The translations under genes and the position numbers were made by a program. Under the pieces are notes generated by a model that saw only the letters and a program-made list of their open reading frames with translations, did no database searches and was not told the origin of the DNA. Shown piece after piece: positions 1-8,599 of a DNA stretch of 64,000 nt. Numbering within the stretch: the stretch's first letter is position 1; each line of letters starts with the position of its first letter. The stretch is from Planctomycetota bacterium. Lineage in GTDB: Bacteria; Planctomycetota; J058; JAJDCQ01. The stretch spans positions 1 to 64,000 of the forward strand of contig JAJDCQ010000091.1 in assembly GCA_029260755.1 (NCBI GenBank), read 5' to 3'.

Positions 1-440
1 CGCCTCTCCTGCTCGGCGAGCTGCCGCAGCACCGGCCCACTCATCGTCTTCGCTCGCTCCAGCCAGAGCGCCGCGTCGGGCCCGCCCAGGAACGGAGCGA
101 TCACGTCGATCTTGCTGTAGGCGATCTCCCCGCGCTCGTACGCGAGGCGGAGCGCCTCGTGGCGCGCGCAGGCCCGGGCCGCCCGAATGAGTCGATAGGT
201 CTTGTCCTTGCCGCAGTCCAGCTTCGCATCGGCGAACGCGACCGTGCTGGGGTAGCCGAAGCCGTCGTGGAGCTTCCGCTGTTCGACGTCGAGCAGGTAG
301 AAGGCGGTTACCGCGTCGCACCGCTCGCCCACCCGGGCGAGGCGGACGAGCCTCGCGAGGACCTCGTCCGGGTGAAGCCCCGACTCGCACTCGAACAGGG
401 CGTCGGAGACTCTCGAGGCGTCCGTGAGCGTCGTCGTCAT
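1..440 (-). CDS. HNH endonuclease family protein, N-terminal part (runs off the window)
   Basis: A continuous reading frame of 146 codons enters from the left edge on the minus strand. It begins at an ATG at 440, preceded by a GAGGGAG ribosome site about nine bases upstream. The visible part includes AFYLLDVEQRKLH, GYPSTVAFADAKL, TYRLIRAAR and IDVIAPFLGG. This resembles the helical N-terminal repeat region (DUF222/13E12-like) that precedes the HNH nuclease motif in a family common in Actinobacteria, Planctomycetota and deltaproteobacteria. The catalytic HNH part would lie beyond position 1 and is not seen, so nuclease function is inferred from the N-terminal similarity only. These genes are usually multicopy and mobile-like. 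The frame is intact as far as it goes. Confidence 0.55.
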   Translation of the reverse strand, partial: MTTTLTDASRVSDALFECESGLHPDEVLARLVRLARVGERCDAVTAFYLLDVEQRKLHDGFGYPSTVAFADAKLDCGKDKTYRLIRAARACARHEALRLAYERGEIAYSKIDVIAPFLGGPDAALWLERAKTMSGPVLRQLAEQER

Positions 441-856
441 CGTGTCGTCTCCCTCTCTTTCGTCGTAGAGTTTGGTCGCGTTCTCTCCTTCCATATATAC
501 GCTCGAAGTGGGGTTCTTGTTTCGTTTTTTTAAGGTTTTTAGAGGAGCGCTCTACCGCCGGTTGAAGGGGCGCAATTCATCGCGGGACGGGGGTCGCGAC
601 CTGGCTGCTCGGCGCGACTCAGGGGGCGAAACTGCCGTGCGGACTGGATGACGGGATGGCCTGCCGTCGAGGGAGACTTGTTCGTACTCTTGTACTCGGG
701 GAGGCCGGACCGGGCTGCGGGCGCCGAGCCTCGGAGGAGCCTATCGCAGCCGAAGACCTCCCCGCCCTCCCTGACCGGCGATGTTCGCCCGGAGGGGAGC
801 GTCGAACGTCGGAGGCGCCCGAAGCGGGCGACTAGCTCGCAGGAGTGAGCGGTGAG
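441..856. other. Intergenic region without a convincing gene
   Basis: 416 bases separate the partial HNH-family gene from the Nudix gene; both are on the minus strand. The part near 480-545 is the most AT-rich stretch of this end of the window, with a run of T and TATATA. The remainder is GC-rich and includes an 8-base palindrome GAGCGCTC near 544. A 66-codon plus-strand frame at 648-848 has no recognisable protein features and no clear ribosome site, so I do not call it. No tRNA or other RNA gene was recognised. Confidence 0.5.
490..545 (-). promoter_or_regulatory. Putative promoter with upstream A-tracts for the HNH-family gene
   Basis: Read on the minus strand, two A-tracts lie upstream of a TATATA box at 494-499, about 54 bases before the ATG at 440. 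The layout resembles a -10 box with an UP-element-like A-rich block. No good -35 hexamer is visible at 16-18 bases. The local base composition is very different from the surrounding 70% GC sequence. Confidence 0.35.
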
Positions 857-1372
857 TCAGGCCTCCTCGGCGTGATGCTCGAGGAGATGAAGCGCCGCGA
901 GGGTCTTGGCGTCGCGGAGCTTACCATCGCGGACGAGGTCCGGGAGCGCTTCGGGCGCGGTCGGGCGGAGCTCGATCGACTCGGTCTCGGTCAGCGCGCG
1001 CTCGCCCTCGGTGAGGTCACGGGCGAGGAACGCGTGGATCGTCTCCGTGATGAGGCCCGGGCTGCTGTGGAACGCGCCGAGTGGCTCGACGCGGCCGGCG
1101 GCCCAGCCGGTCTCCTCCTCGAGCTCGCGGGCGGCGCAGGCGGCCGGGTCCTCGCCGGGATCGATCGTTCCGGCGGGCGCCTCGAGGAGGGTCGCTTCGA
1201 CGAGGGGACGGCGGTTCTCGATGAGGAGGATGCGTCCGTCCGGCAGGATCGGGATGACGACGACCGCGTCGCGGGTGACGACGACGTCACGGGGTCGGGT
1301 TCCGCCGGAGCGGAGCGGGACCTCGCGTCGCTCCACCGTGAACTTCTCGGCCTCGTAGCGCGTCTCGCCCAC
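857..1372 (-). CDS. Nudix hydrolase, ADP-ribose pyrophosphatase-like
   Basis: This is a 171-residue cytoplasmic enzyme predicted to hydrolyse a nucleoside diphosphate linked to another group, most likely ADP-ribose or a nucleotide sugar. The Nudix box is complete at residues about 68-90: G-x5-E, then REL-EEETGW, matching G-x5-E-x7-REUxEExGU and supplying the Mg-binding glutamates. The preceding strand pair (VVVIPILPDGRILLIENRRP, then EAPAGTID) is typical of the NudF/ADPRase group. I chose the GTG at 1372 because the protein fold begins there and the upstream gene ends at 1387. The 14-base gap to the upstream membrane-anchored gene suggests co-transcription. The exact substrate cannot be read from sequence. 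Confidence 0.85.
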   Translation of the reverse strand: MGETRYEAEKFTVERREVPLRSGGTRPRDVVVTRDAVVVIPILPDGRILLIENRRPLVEATLLEAPAGTIDPGEDPAACAARELEEETGWAAGRVEPLGAFHSSPGLITETIHAFLARDLTEGERALTETESIELRPTAPEALPDLVRDGKLRDAKTLAALHLLEHHAEEA

Positions 1373-1386
1373 GGCTCGTCGGCGCG

Positions 1387-2157
1387 CTACTGGCCGGCCG
1401 GAGGGACGTGGTTCGGCGCGGCGGACTGGAGCACCACGATCACGTCGCGCTTGGTCGCGTAGATCGTCACGAACGGATAGAGCTGGCCGACCCCGGTCCC
1501 GTCCATGACGTAGGTCGCCTGGTAGCCGTCCTCGCCGTTCACCTCGGGGTGCTCGCCGCGGTCGATCTCGTCGCTCCCGAGGTCGGCGCCGAGCCGCTCG
1601 CTCGAGACGGCGCGGAGCCGCTCGAGCAGCTTGTCCGCGTCCATCGGCTCCTCGTCGTCGAAGCTCCACCGGAAGCTGACCCGGTCGCCATCGGGGGTGC
1701 GGTCGAGGGTCGCCTGGCCGTAGACGCCCGGTCCCACCAGGCGCGCGAAGAGCTCCCCGTCGCGGGTGACCGCCGCCGCGTCGGCGGGGTTCTCGGGCAG
1801 CATCTCCTTCGGGACGAACCGCGACAGACGGTCGATCAGGTCGTCGACCCGCTTCGGATCCGGCCGCGACTCCGCCGGGATGTTCGAGAGCGGCGCGAGC
1901 TCGGCGTCGGCGGGCCAGGCGGAGGCCTCGGCGAGGAGCGGCGACATCCGGTCGCGGATGCCGACCGGGACGAGGTCGACGGCGTCGCGCGGGTCGCCCC
2001 GCTCGGCGGCCACGGGGGCGTCGCCTCCGCCTCCGCCGTCGCCTTCACCGCCGCCGCCCTCGGGGGACGGGCCTCCGGCTCCGGCGAGGTAGACGAACGC
2101 GACCGCGGCGAGGACCGCGACGAGGGCGACGATGAGGGCGAGAATCGGGCGCTTCAT
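1387..2157 (-). CDS. Hypothetical membrane-anchored protein
   Basis: 256 residues with an N-terminal hydrophobic helix (about 4-26), then a Gly/Glu/Asp-rich flexible linker to about 50, then a soluble domain of about 200 residues expected outside the cytoplasm. I do not recognise the family. The C-terminal half alternates beta-like segments (VSFRWSFDDEEP, GYQATYVMDG, FVTIYATKRDVIVVLQSAAP), suggesting a compact alpha/beta fold that may monitor or bind something at the cell surface. A strong GAGGAG ribosome site precedes the ATG at 2157. It sits 14 bases upstream of the Nudix gene and 106 bases downstream of the transglutaminase-like gene, all on the same strand, so the three may form one transcription unit. 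Confidence 0.65.
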   Translation of the reverse strand: MKRPILALIVALVAVLAAVAFVYLAGAGGPSPEGGGGEGDGGGGGDAPVAAERGDPRDAVDLVPVGIRDRMSPLLAEASAWPADAELAPLSNIPAESRPDPKRVDDLIDRLSRFVPKEMLPENPADAAAVTRDGELFARLVGPGVYGQATLDRTPDGDRVSFRWSFDDEEPMDADKLLERLRAVSSERLGADLGSDEIDRGEHPEVNGEDGYQATYVMDGTGVGQLYPFVTIYATKRDVIVVLQSAAPNHVPPAGQ

Positions 2158-2263
2158 GGGGTCTCCTCGCTTCTCGTTCTAGCAGGGGTCCGGACACGAC
2201 GCGAGCGCCCGGAGGGCGCTCGCGTTGCTTCGGTCGTTGGTCTCCGTGAGGAGGGGGGAGGAG

Positions 2264-4129
2264 CTAGTCCTGGATCCCCCGCCACCGGGTCGGCTCGTCC
2301 CACTCGGGGACGCGGCCGCGGGTGCCATCCTCGTAGCTCCAGTAGTCCTTCCAGCCGTCGACGAACGGCCCGGGCGCCGACTCGGCCCACTCGCGCGTCC
2401 CGTTCTTGCGGTTCGGCGGGAAGCTGAACGAGCCGTCGTAGCAATACTCGGTGCCGTCCTCGAGGATCGTGTTGCACACGCCGTGGAAGTTCCAGCCCGA
2501 GGCGAAGTACATCCGGACCGGGCGGTTGGTCTGGCTGCTGCGGCCGACGCGGTGGAGCAGGAGCACCTCGGCCTCGATCCCCAGGGTGCCGAGGATGTCG
2601 GCGACGAGCGACGCCTGCTGGTTGCAGCGACCGCCGGTGTGGGTCGGGTTGTCGAGCACCCACCAGCCGAAGTTGCGGGCGTAGTGGCTGTAGTCCTGCC
2701 AGTCCTCCTCGACGTCGAGGGGCGGGTAGTAGAGCGAGCTGATCCCGCGCTCGCCGCGGCGCTTGGCCTGCCACGCGCCGGGGAGCACCTCGTAGTTGAA
2801 CGGCGCGACGATGCCCGGGCGATACGCCGAGACGAACGGGCGGGTGTCGTCCTTGAAGTCGTCGGGGTGGACGTGGTGGCGCATGCGGTTGTCGGCCTGG
2901 TAGCCGATCGAGTCGCTTCCGTTGCCGATGTTCTTGGAGGCGCCGTTCGCCCAGTCGGCCGCGAGCTCGTAGTGGAGCTTGGTCGCGACGGGGACGGTGC
3001 GGGCCCAGATGTCGTTCTCGCGGGGGTTCTTGTAGGTCGTGTAGATGCGCAGGTCGGTCGACTCGTCGAGGTCGACGGCCGCGTCACCCTCGGCGCCGGG
3101 GATCGACCACTTCAGCGACAGCGCGTTCACGGCGACGTGATCCGCGAGCGCGTCGTCGGACTCGAGCCGGATCGAGGCGGTGTTGTTGCCGCCGAGGACC
3201 AGGCGGCCCTTCAGGACGAGGTCGCCGTCGCGAGCCTCGATCGCGGCGCGGACGCCATCGGTGAGCGCCTTCTCGGCGCGGACCCGGGCGCGGATCTCGA
3301 GCGCCTCGTTCTGGAGGATCGCGGCGGGCTCGACCTTGTCGTCGGCGTCGTCGCTCGATCCGGCCCGGAAGTGCGGGGCGGAGACGTCGCGGAGGGGGAT
3401 GTCGTCGAGCACCTCGATCGACTCGACGACCAGGCCGGTCGCCTCGATCGTGACCGCCTCGCTCCGACCCTCTTCGGTCTCGGCGACGATCTTGACGGCG
3501 CCCTTGCCGGTCAGGCGGATACGGTCGCCGTCGCGCTCGGCCGGCCCCTCGATCGAGACCCGGGCGTTCGCCGGGCGGACGGACAGGTCGAGGAAGTCGC
3601 CGGCGAGGTGGACCTCGCCGTTGCGGGGCGAGAGGACGCGGACGGCGTCGTTGGCGTCGGTGTCGTCGGCGTCGCCGTCGTCGGTCGCGTCGCCGTCGTC
3701 ATCGGTCGGATCGTTCGCGTCGACGTCGTTGAGGACCGGGATCACCTCGAAGCTCGGGCCCCTGCGACGGAGCCACGAGAAGATGTCCCAGAGTCGGCCC
3801 GAGGCGCCTTCCTCGGCCGGTCGCTCCTCGACGCGGACGCCGGAGAGGCGGTCGCCGACGTTGAGACGGAACGAGAAGCGCCGGCTTCCAATGCCATCGA
3901 GATCGAGGCGAGCGCGGGCGCGCCGACCGTCGAGCGAGACCGTGCCCGAGAAGGCGCGGCCTTCGCTGCGGGCGCCGTTCTCACCGATGACCTCGGTGTT
4001 GCCGGAGACCGCGAGCCTGGCGGCGGCGTCCTGGGCGATCGCGGGCGTCGGGGCGGCGGTCGTCGCGACGGTGATGCCCCCGAAGGTGAGGGCGGCGGCG
4101 AGCACGATTGAGTTCGGGGCGAGCTTCAT
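2264..4129 (-). CDS. Exported transglutaminase-like protein
   Basis: 621 residues. An N-terminal signal peptide is evident (Lys2, hydrophobic core, cleavage likely after PAIA near residue 32). The middle contains beta-rich segments and an extremely Asp-rich stretch, DDDGDATDDGDADDTDAND, that could bind calcium or act as a spacer. The C-terminal 130 residues carry a transglutaminase-like papain-fold triad: Cys502 in GGRCNQQA at a helix start, His549 in FHGVC, and Asp565 in YDGSF. Proteins of this type act as peptidases, amidases or cross-linkers outside the cytoplasm; the reaction here is not determinable. GAGGAGA precedes the ATG. Repeated 'DLSVRPANARVSIEGP'-like segments may be Ig-like domains. 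The gene is divergent from the exported Fic gene. Confidence 0.75.
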   Translation of the reverse strand: MKLAPNSIVLAAALTFGGITVATTAAPTPAIAQDAAARLAVSGNTEVIGENGARSEGRAFSGTVSLDGRRARARLDLDGIGSRRFSFRLNVGDRLSGVRVEERPAEEGASGRLWDIFSWLRRRGPSFEVIPVLNDVDANDPTDDDGDATDDGDADDTDANDAVRVLSPRNGEVHLAGDFLDLSVRPANARVSIEGPAERDGDRIRLTGKGAVKIVAETEEGRSEAVTIEATGLVVESIEVLDDIPLRDVSAPHFRAGSSDDADDKVEPAAILQNEALEIRARVRAEKALTDGVRAAIEARDGDLVLKGRLVLGGNNTASIRLESDDALADHVAVNALSLKWSIPGAEGDAAVDLDESTDLRIYTTYKNPRENDIWARTVPVATKLHYELAADWANGASKNIGNGSDSIGYQADNRMRHHVHPDDFKDDTRPFVSAYRPGIVAPFNYEVLPGAWQAKRRGERGISSLYYPPLDVEEDWQDYSHYARNFGWWVLDNPTHTGGRCNQQASLVADILGTLGIEAEVLLLHRVGRSSQTNRPVRMYFASGWNFHGVCNTILEDGTEYCYDGSFSFPPNRKNGTREWAESAPGPFVDGWKDYWSYEDGTRGRVPEWDEPTRWRGIQD

Positions 4130-4475
4130 GGTTCGTCTCCTCTCGAAGTTGGTCGACGGTCACGAACGCAAGCGGGGGACCCAATCCGCCGAACGGGCGA
4201 GGCGGAAAGATCCCCGCGCACAAGCGGTGATCTCGTCGGCGGATGGGTCCGGGGTGCGAGAGGCTTCGCGGGACGACCGGCCCCGGGAGCGGTGCGATCG
4301 CGGGACGGACGTGAGGCGTATTTCATCGAGAACGAAACGATGGGCCCGGCCGGTGTCGGCCCAAGTCGAGATCCGCCAGGGGCCGGGGGCGGGCGCACCC
4401 GAGGCGATGCATGAGGGGACGTCGGGATTGGCGCCCGGATTGCTTCGTTGGACACCCGAGAGAGGATCGCCCCGG
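4130..4475. other. Divergent intergenic region
   Basis: 346 bases between the divergent transglutaminase-like and Fic genes. It should contain promoters for both, but I see no hexamer pair close to the sigma70 consensus on either strand. Overlapping frames here have no recognisable protein content. No repeat element of the kinds seen elsewhere in the window is present. Confidence 0.45.
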
Positions 4476-6041
4476 ATGAACCGCACCCTTCATCGCTCGC
4501 CGACCGTGCTCGCGCTCGCCGCCGCCGCCGTCGTCGCCATCGTCGCCGTCGCCACGCCGGCCCACGCCCAGGACGGGCAGCTCGGGATGCGTGGCGCGCT
4601 CGGCGACGAGGCGCCCGGCAGCCGCTTCGAGGTCGTCGACCGACTGCTGAACCGGGAGCTGCCCCCCGAGCTTCGAGAGCAGCTCGAGGAGCGCTGGCGG
4701 ACCATCGAAGCCCGCGCCCGACGCCTCGCGGAGCTTCGCGAAGGGCTCGCGGCGGACGATCCGCGCTCGGCGGCCATCGAGGAGGCGGCCCGCCGCCTCA
4801 ACGAGCAGCGGACGACCCACTCGGGCACGCTCATGGGTCGGAACGGGGCGGTCCCCGGCACCGACGGACGCTCGATCGGGCGGCAGAACTTCGACCGCGC
4901 CGACGCGATGGTCAGCGAGTGGGCGAACGCCGGAGAGCGGCTCACCCTCGACCGGCTCCTCGAGATCAACCGCGTCCTCGGCGAGGGCCTCCACAACAAC
5001 GGACATCAGGCAGGCACGTTCCGCGGCGCGGGCCACGAGGTCGCCGCCGGCGGGCAGGTGCGCTGGCGCTACGTCGAGGGCGAGCACGTCGAGAAGGCGA
5101 TGCGGTCGTTCATGCGGTGGTACGAGCGGGCCCTCGAGCGCGGCCTGAGCCCGGTCGAGATCGCCTCGGGCGTCTACCAGCGGCTCGTGTCGATCCACCC
5201 CTGGCCGGATGGAAACGGGCGCTCCTCGCGGATGGCGGCCGACTTCGTCCTCCGGAGCGCCGGCCTCCCGTCGGTGGCGCTGCGGAGCGGCGAGAACCTC
5301 GTCGCGATCTTCGGCCAGCCCGTCCTCGACGGCGGCGGCGAGCCAGCCGATCGTCTCCCGGGGCGGACCGAGGGGTTCGTGAGCAACGGCCTCGATGACA
5401 CGATGCGCGAGCTCGAGCGGGCGGCCGGCCTGCCCGAGGACATCGACCTCGAGCGCTGGGGCCGCGAGGCGGCGAGCCGCGGGCGCGGCGTGGCCGGCGT
5501 CGTCCGCTCGCTCGCGCCCGAGGTTCGCGAGGCGGCGCGCCGCGCCTTCCCGAGCGTTCACTGGATGGCGGGCAACGAGGTGACCCTCCAGGTGACCGAC
5601 AAGGCCGAGCCGAAGGTCACCGCGCAGATCGCGCGGAACGGCTCGACCGTTCGCGTCTCGGCGGGGATGATCGCCGAGCTCGAGAAGGCCGCCGAGGGGC
5701 TCGAGACGGCCGAGGCCGAGCGCTTCGTCCGGCGCGCCGTCGTCCTCCAGACGATCGCGGCGCTCGACCGGGTGAGCAGTATGCCGCTCAATGTCGAGCG
5801 GGCGGCCGAGGCGTCCGGCGTCTTCGGCGAGCGCGGCCTCGAGAGCGCGGAGCTGACCCGGCTCAAGCAGCTCTACGAGCGGCGCGGGATGACCTTCCCC
5901 GAGGAGCTCCACCGAAAGGTCGCCGAGCGCGCCCGCGCGCCCGGGTTCCGCCGCGGGACGGGCCTGCTGGGCGAGACGAGCCGGCGGAACCTCGATCGGA
6001 TCCGCGACCGGACGAGCCGCTCGCGGCGTCGCGCCCGCTGA
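4476..6041 (+). CDS. Exported Fic-domain protein (probable AMPylator)
   Basis: 521 residues. A signal peptide covers about residues 1-31 (hydrophobic core, ATPAHAQ cleavage region). A charged helical segment follows (about 50-105), then the Fic fold. The catalytic Fic motif HPWPDGNGRSSR is at residues 221-232, matching HxFx[D/E]GNGRxxR. His is the general base, Asp binds Mg and Gly-Asn-Gly binds the anion, so nucleotide transfer (usually AMP to a Ser/Thr/Tyr of a target) is expected. Where classes with an N-terminal inhibitory helix show S/TxxxE(G/N), this protein has SGTLMGRN (about 106-113), with the inhibitory Glu apparently replaced. The C-terminal 250 residues are helical and basic (ends SRRRAR), of unknown role. 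The ATG at 4476 was chosen because it starts the signal peptide. Most Fic proteins act in the cytoplasm or in a host; one with a signal peptide is uncommon. Confidence 0.8.
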   Translation: MNRTLHRSPTVLALAAAAVVAIVAVATPAHAQDGQLGMRGALGDEAPGSRFEVVDRLLNRELPPELREQLEERWRTIEARARRLAELREGLAADDPRSAAIEEAARRLNEQRTTHSGTLMGRNGAVPGTDGRSIGRQNFDRADAMVSEWANAGERLTLDRLLEINRVLGEGLHNNGHQAGTFRGAGHEVAAGGQVRWRYVEGEHVEKAMRSFMRWYERALERGLSPVEIASGVYQRLVSIHPWPDGNGRSSRMAADFVLRSAGLPSVALRSGENLVAIFGQPVLDGGGEPADRLPGRTEGFVSNGLDDTMRELERAAGLPEDIDLERWGREAASRGRGVAGVVRSLAPEVREAARRAFPSVHWMAGNEVTLQVTDKAEPKVTAQIARNGSTVRVSAGMIAELEKAAEGLETAEAERFVRRAVVLQTIAALDRVSSMPLNVERAAEASGVFGERGLESAELTRLKQLYERRGMTFPEELHRKVAERARAPGFRRGTGLLGETSRRNLDRIRDRTSRSRRRAR

Positions 6042-6050
6042 TCGACCCGG

Positions 6051-8249
6051 TCAGGGTCGGAGCGTCTTGTACTCGTGGTTCAGCCAGCGCTCGATGTCGG
6101 TGGTGTAGTGCGGTGACAGCCGCCGGGCCGACGGGCCGCCGGCGAGCGCGGTGCGCGCCTCGTCCGTGCCGAGGTCGGTGATGAACCGCCACGAGGGGTA
6201 GTAGCTCGTGGCGCGGTCGTGGGCCCGGTAGAGGACGCACTGGACGAGCGAGCCGCTGCTCCCCTGGAGCTCGATCGGTCCGTGGTCGAGGCCGAGGAAG
6301 CCGGGCAGCTTGCCGTCGAAGAGGATGTTCGTCATCACGACCCGTCGCTCCTCGCCGAGGGTCGGAAGCGCGTCGACCTCGCGCTCGTCGAGGACGGCCG
6401 CCAGCGCGGAGCGCAGGAGCGTCTCGCGCCTCTCGGGACCGAACCACGCCGGGTCGTCCGGGCCGAGGATGACGTCGTCGAACAGGGGAAAGAAGTCGGC
6501 GATCATCGCCGTCGAGCCGACGATCGCCTCCCAGACCTCCGCGCCGAAGACGCGCTCCGCGAAGACGCGCCGGTGCAGCTCACGGTGGATCCGGTCGAAC
6601 AGCGGGGCCGCGCGCGAGGCGCGGTCGTAGCGGTAGTCCCACTCGGCGAGGAGCTCGCCCTGGGGAGAGGTCGGCAGCAGCGGTCGGAGCAGGGCGAGGA
6701 AGCGGGCCGCCTGGGTCGATCGGAGGTCCGCCTGCATCCGCTCCATCGCGGCGACGCCGTGGCGCTCGCGGGCGGCGAGGAGCGTCCGGATCCGGTCGCG
6801 GCGGTAGGTGCCCTGGCAGAGATTGATCGACTTCAGCCCACCGGGGAGATCGACGTCGTCGTTGGCGCTCGCGATGAACCCCTCGGCCGGATCGACGTAG
6901 CTGCGGAGACGCCGCGGCGGCACCGTCCCGCGCCAGGCGTCGGCGTCGCGCCAACCCAGGACGGGATGGAGCCCCGAGTGGGAGCGGCGCGGGAGGCGTC
7001 CCGACTGCTGGAAGCCGATCGACCCGCTCCGGTCGGCCAGCACCCAGTTCGCCGACAGGGCCATCTCCCGGACGACCTTCTGGGCGCCGCCGACGCTCGA
7101 GGCTGCCAGCAACCGGCGAAGGGCGTTGAGCGAGGCCGCGGCGCCGCCGTCCGCTCCGCTCCACGCGCGGCAGAGATGGAGGCCGTCGGGGAGCGGGACG
7201 CGCGGGTCGGTCTCGATGACGCCGCGGCTGCTCGAGCGCACCTCGAGCCGGACCGGCCCGTGCCGCTTCCGATGGATCGTCTCGCGGCGAACGGCGACGT
7301 CCTCCCAGCCATCCTCGCGACGGACGCGACCGCCGCGGTGGTCCTCGATGAAGTAGTCGATCATGTCCATGAAGCCGTAGGTGAACCCGGCGGAGACGTC
7401 CCGGTTCCGGCCCATGACGATCCCGGCGATGCCGGGCATGTTCGCGCCGACCCACCAGCGGTCGCGCGTCCGCATCACGACCTCGTACCAGAGCGCCGGC
7501 AGGCGATTGCACTCGAGGTGGGGATCGCAGCAGTGGATCGGGGTGCCCGTCTCGCTCAGGCGTCCCGAGACGGCCCACGCGTTGCTCGCCATCACCTTCG
7601 GGAGCGCGCCGAGGAAGCGGATCGCCTCGGGCAGGAGCGGACGGTAGATCCCCTCGAGCCGGGCGATCGCCGCGAGGATCTCGTCGTCGAGGCCGTCGAG
7701 GTGAGGCGAGAAGAGCGCGCGGAGTCGATCCATCGATGTGCCGCTGCGGATCGCCTGGATGATGAGGAGCTCGGCGTCCTGCTGGGCCTGGGCGAGCCCG
7801 ATGAAGGACATCAGGTTCATCGTGAGCAGGGTGTCGGCGATCTTCCAGGGCTCGGGATCGAGACCGGCGACCTTGAGCTCGACGGGGCGGCCGTGCTCCG
7901 CGAGGTAGGCATTGACGCCGGACGCGTAGGCCTCGGCCATCGCATGGCCGGAGACGTCGAGGTGCTCCAGGTCACGCTCCGCGAGGTGGGCGAACCCCAT
8001 CTCCCGCATGAAGAGGTCGATCTCGAACGTCTCGTCGGCGTCGACGAGCAGCTCGGAGAGCCGGCCCTGCCCGATCACCCGGACCAGCATCATCTGGAGC
8101 ATGCGGTCGTGGGCGTGAGCGAACCCCATCCCCGCGGCGAGGGCGAGGTCGTCGTCGCCGGTGAGGTCGATGACGCCCCCCTCGGTCCGGCGGAACGTCA
8201 CCCGCCAGGCATCGACGGAGAGCTCGATCGGTCGCTCGGTGATCTTCAT
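6051..8249 (-). CDS. Penicillin-acylase-family N-terminal-nucleophile hydrolase
   Basis: 732 residues, the usual length for the unprocessed precursor. Family landmarks are GFAHAHDRMLQM (about 42-53), the autoprocessing and nucleophile site ASNAWAVSGR with Ser222, CCDPHLECNRLPALWYEV just after, and SANDDVDLPGG near the middle of the beta chain. Such enzymes cleave themselves before the Ser and hydrolyse amide bonds (beta-lactam side chains, acyl-homoserine lactones, lipid amides). Unlike most relatives, the predicted start MKITERPIEL has no signal peptide, so a cytoplasmic location is suggested. The start is fixed by the ATGA overlap with the DUF2834 gene and by a GAGGAG ribosome site. Only the family can be called, not the substrate. 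Confidence 0.85.
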   Translation of the reverse strand: MKITERPIELSVDAWRVTFRRTEGGVIDLTGDDDLALAAGMGFAHAHDRMLQMMLVRVIGQGRLSELLVDADETFEIDLFMREMGFAHLAERDLEHLDVSGHAMAEAYASGVNAYLAEHGRPVELKVAGLDPEPWKIADTLLTMNLMSFIGLAQAQQDAELLIIQAIRSGTSMDRLRALFSPHLDGLDDEILAAIARLEGIYRPLLPEAIRFLGALPKVMASNAWAVSGRLSETGTPIHCCDPHLECNRLPALWYEVVMRTRDRWWVGANMPGIAGIVMGRNRDVSAGFTYGFMDMIDYFIEDHRGGRVRREDGWEDVAVRRETIHRKRHGPVRLEVRSSSRGVIETDPRVPLPDGLHLCRAWSGADGGAAASLNALRRLLAASSVGGAQKVVREMALSANWVLADRSGSIGFQQSGRLPRRSHSGLHPVLGWRDADAWRGTVPPRRLRSYVDPAEGFIASANDDVDLPGGLKSINLCQGTYRRDRIRTLLAARERHGVAAMERMQADLRSTQAARFLALLRPLLPTSPQGELLAEWDYRYDRASRAAPLFDRIHRELHRRVFAERVFGAEVWEAIVGSTAMIADFFPLFDDVILGPDDPAWFGPERRETLLRSALAAVLDEREVDALPTLGEERRVVMTNILFDGKLPGFLGLDHGPIELQGSSGSLVQCVLYRAHDRATSYYPSWRFITDLGTDEARTALAGGPSARRLSPHYTTDIERWLNHEYKTLRP

Positions 8250-8599
8250 CGGGTCTCCTCGGGCGCGGCGGAGGCGTCGGCGAGGGCCGCCAGGCGGCGC
8301 TCGCGCATCAGGAAGAACAGCGGGCAGGCGAAGCCGAACGCGACGAGGTAGGTCATCACGATCCAGAGCCACCACCGCATCCCGAGGCGCCGCGCCTCGA
8401 CGACCATCCAGATCGTGAAGGCGAGCGCGGCGGCGGTGATGTCGATGCCGATCGACCGCGTCGCGGGGTTCGCCCACTGATCGGTCACGAAGGAGACGAG
8501 CGTCCCGCCCGCCAGCGTGTGCTGGACGTTCCAGTACCACGGGCCGATTAGCCCGAGGGCGGCGAGGAGGGCATACGCGATCTGTCTAGGGGTGGACAT
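8246..8599 (-). CDS. DUF2834 family small membrane protein
   Basis: 117 residues with three predicted membrane helices (about 7-25, 40-65 and 75-95). The sequence follows the DUF2834 pattern: GLIGPWYWNVQ at the end of the first helix, a loop with WANPATRSIGIDI, then VVEARRLGMRWWLW and a final FGFACPLFFLMRERRL. Its function is unknown in general. A GGAGG site precedes the ATG at 8599. Its stop overlaps the start of the penicillin-acylase gene (ATGA), so the two are translationally coupled; the membrane protein may support the hydrolase or share its substrate. Confidence 0.8.
   Translation of the reverse strand: MSTPRQIAYALLAALGLIGPWYWNVQHTLAGGTLVSFVTDQWANPATRSIGIDITAAALAFTIWMVVEARRLGMRWWLWIVMTYLVAFGFACPLFFLMRERRLAALADASAAPEETR

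Noticed and set aside
648..848. 66-codon plus-strand frame before the Nudix gene
   Set aside because: Composition is not protein-like, there is no clear ribosome site, and it is not coherent with neighbouring gene directions.
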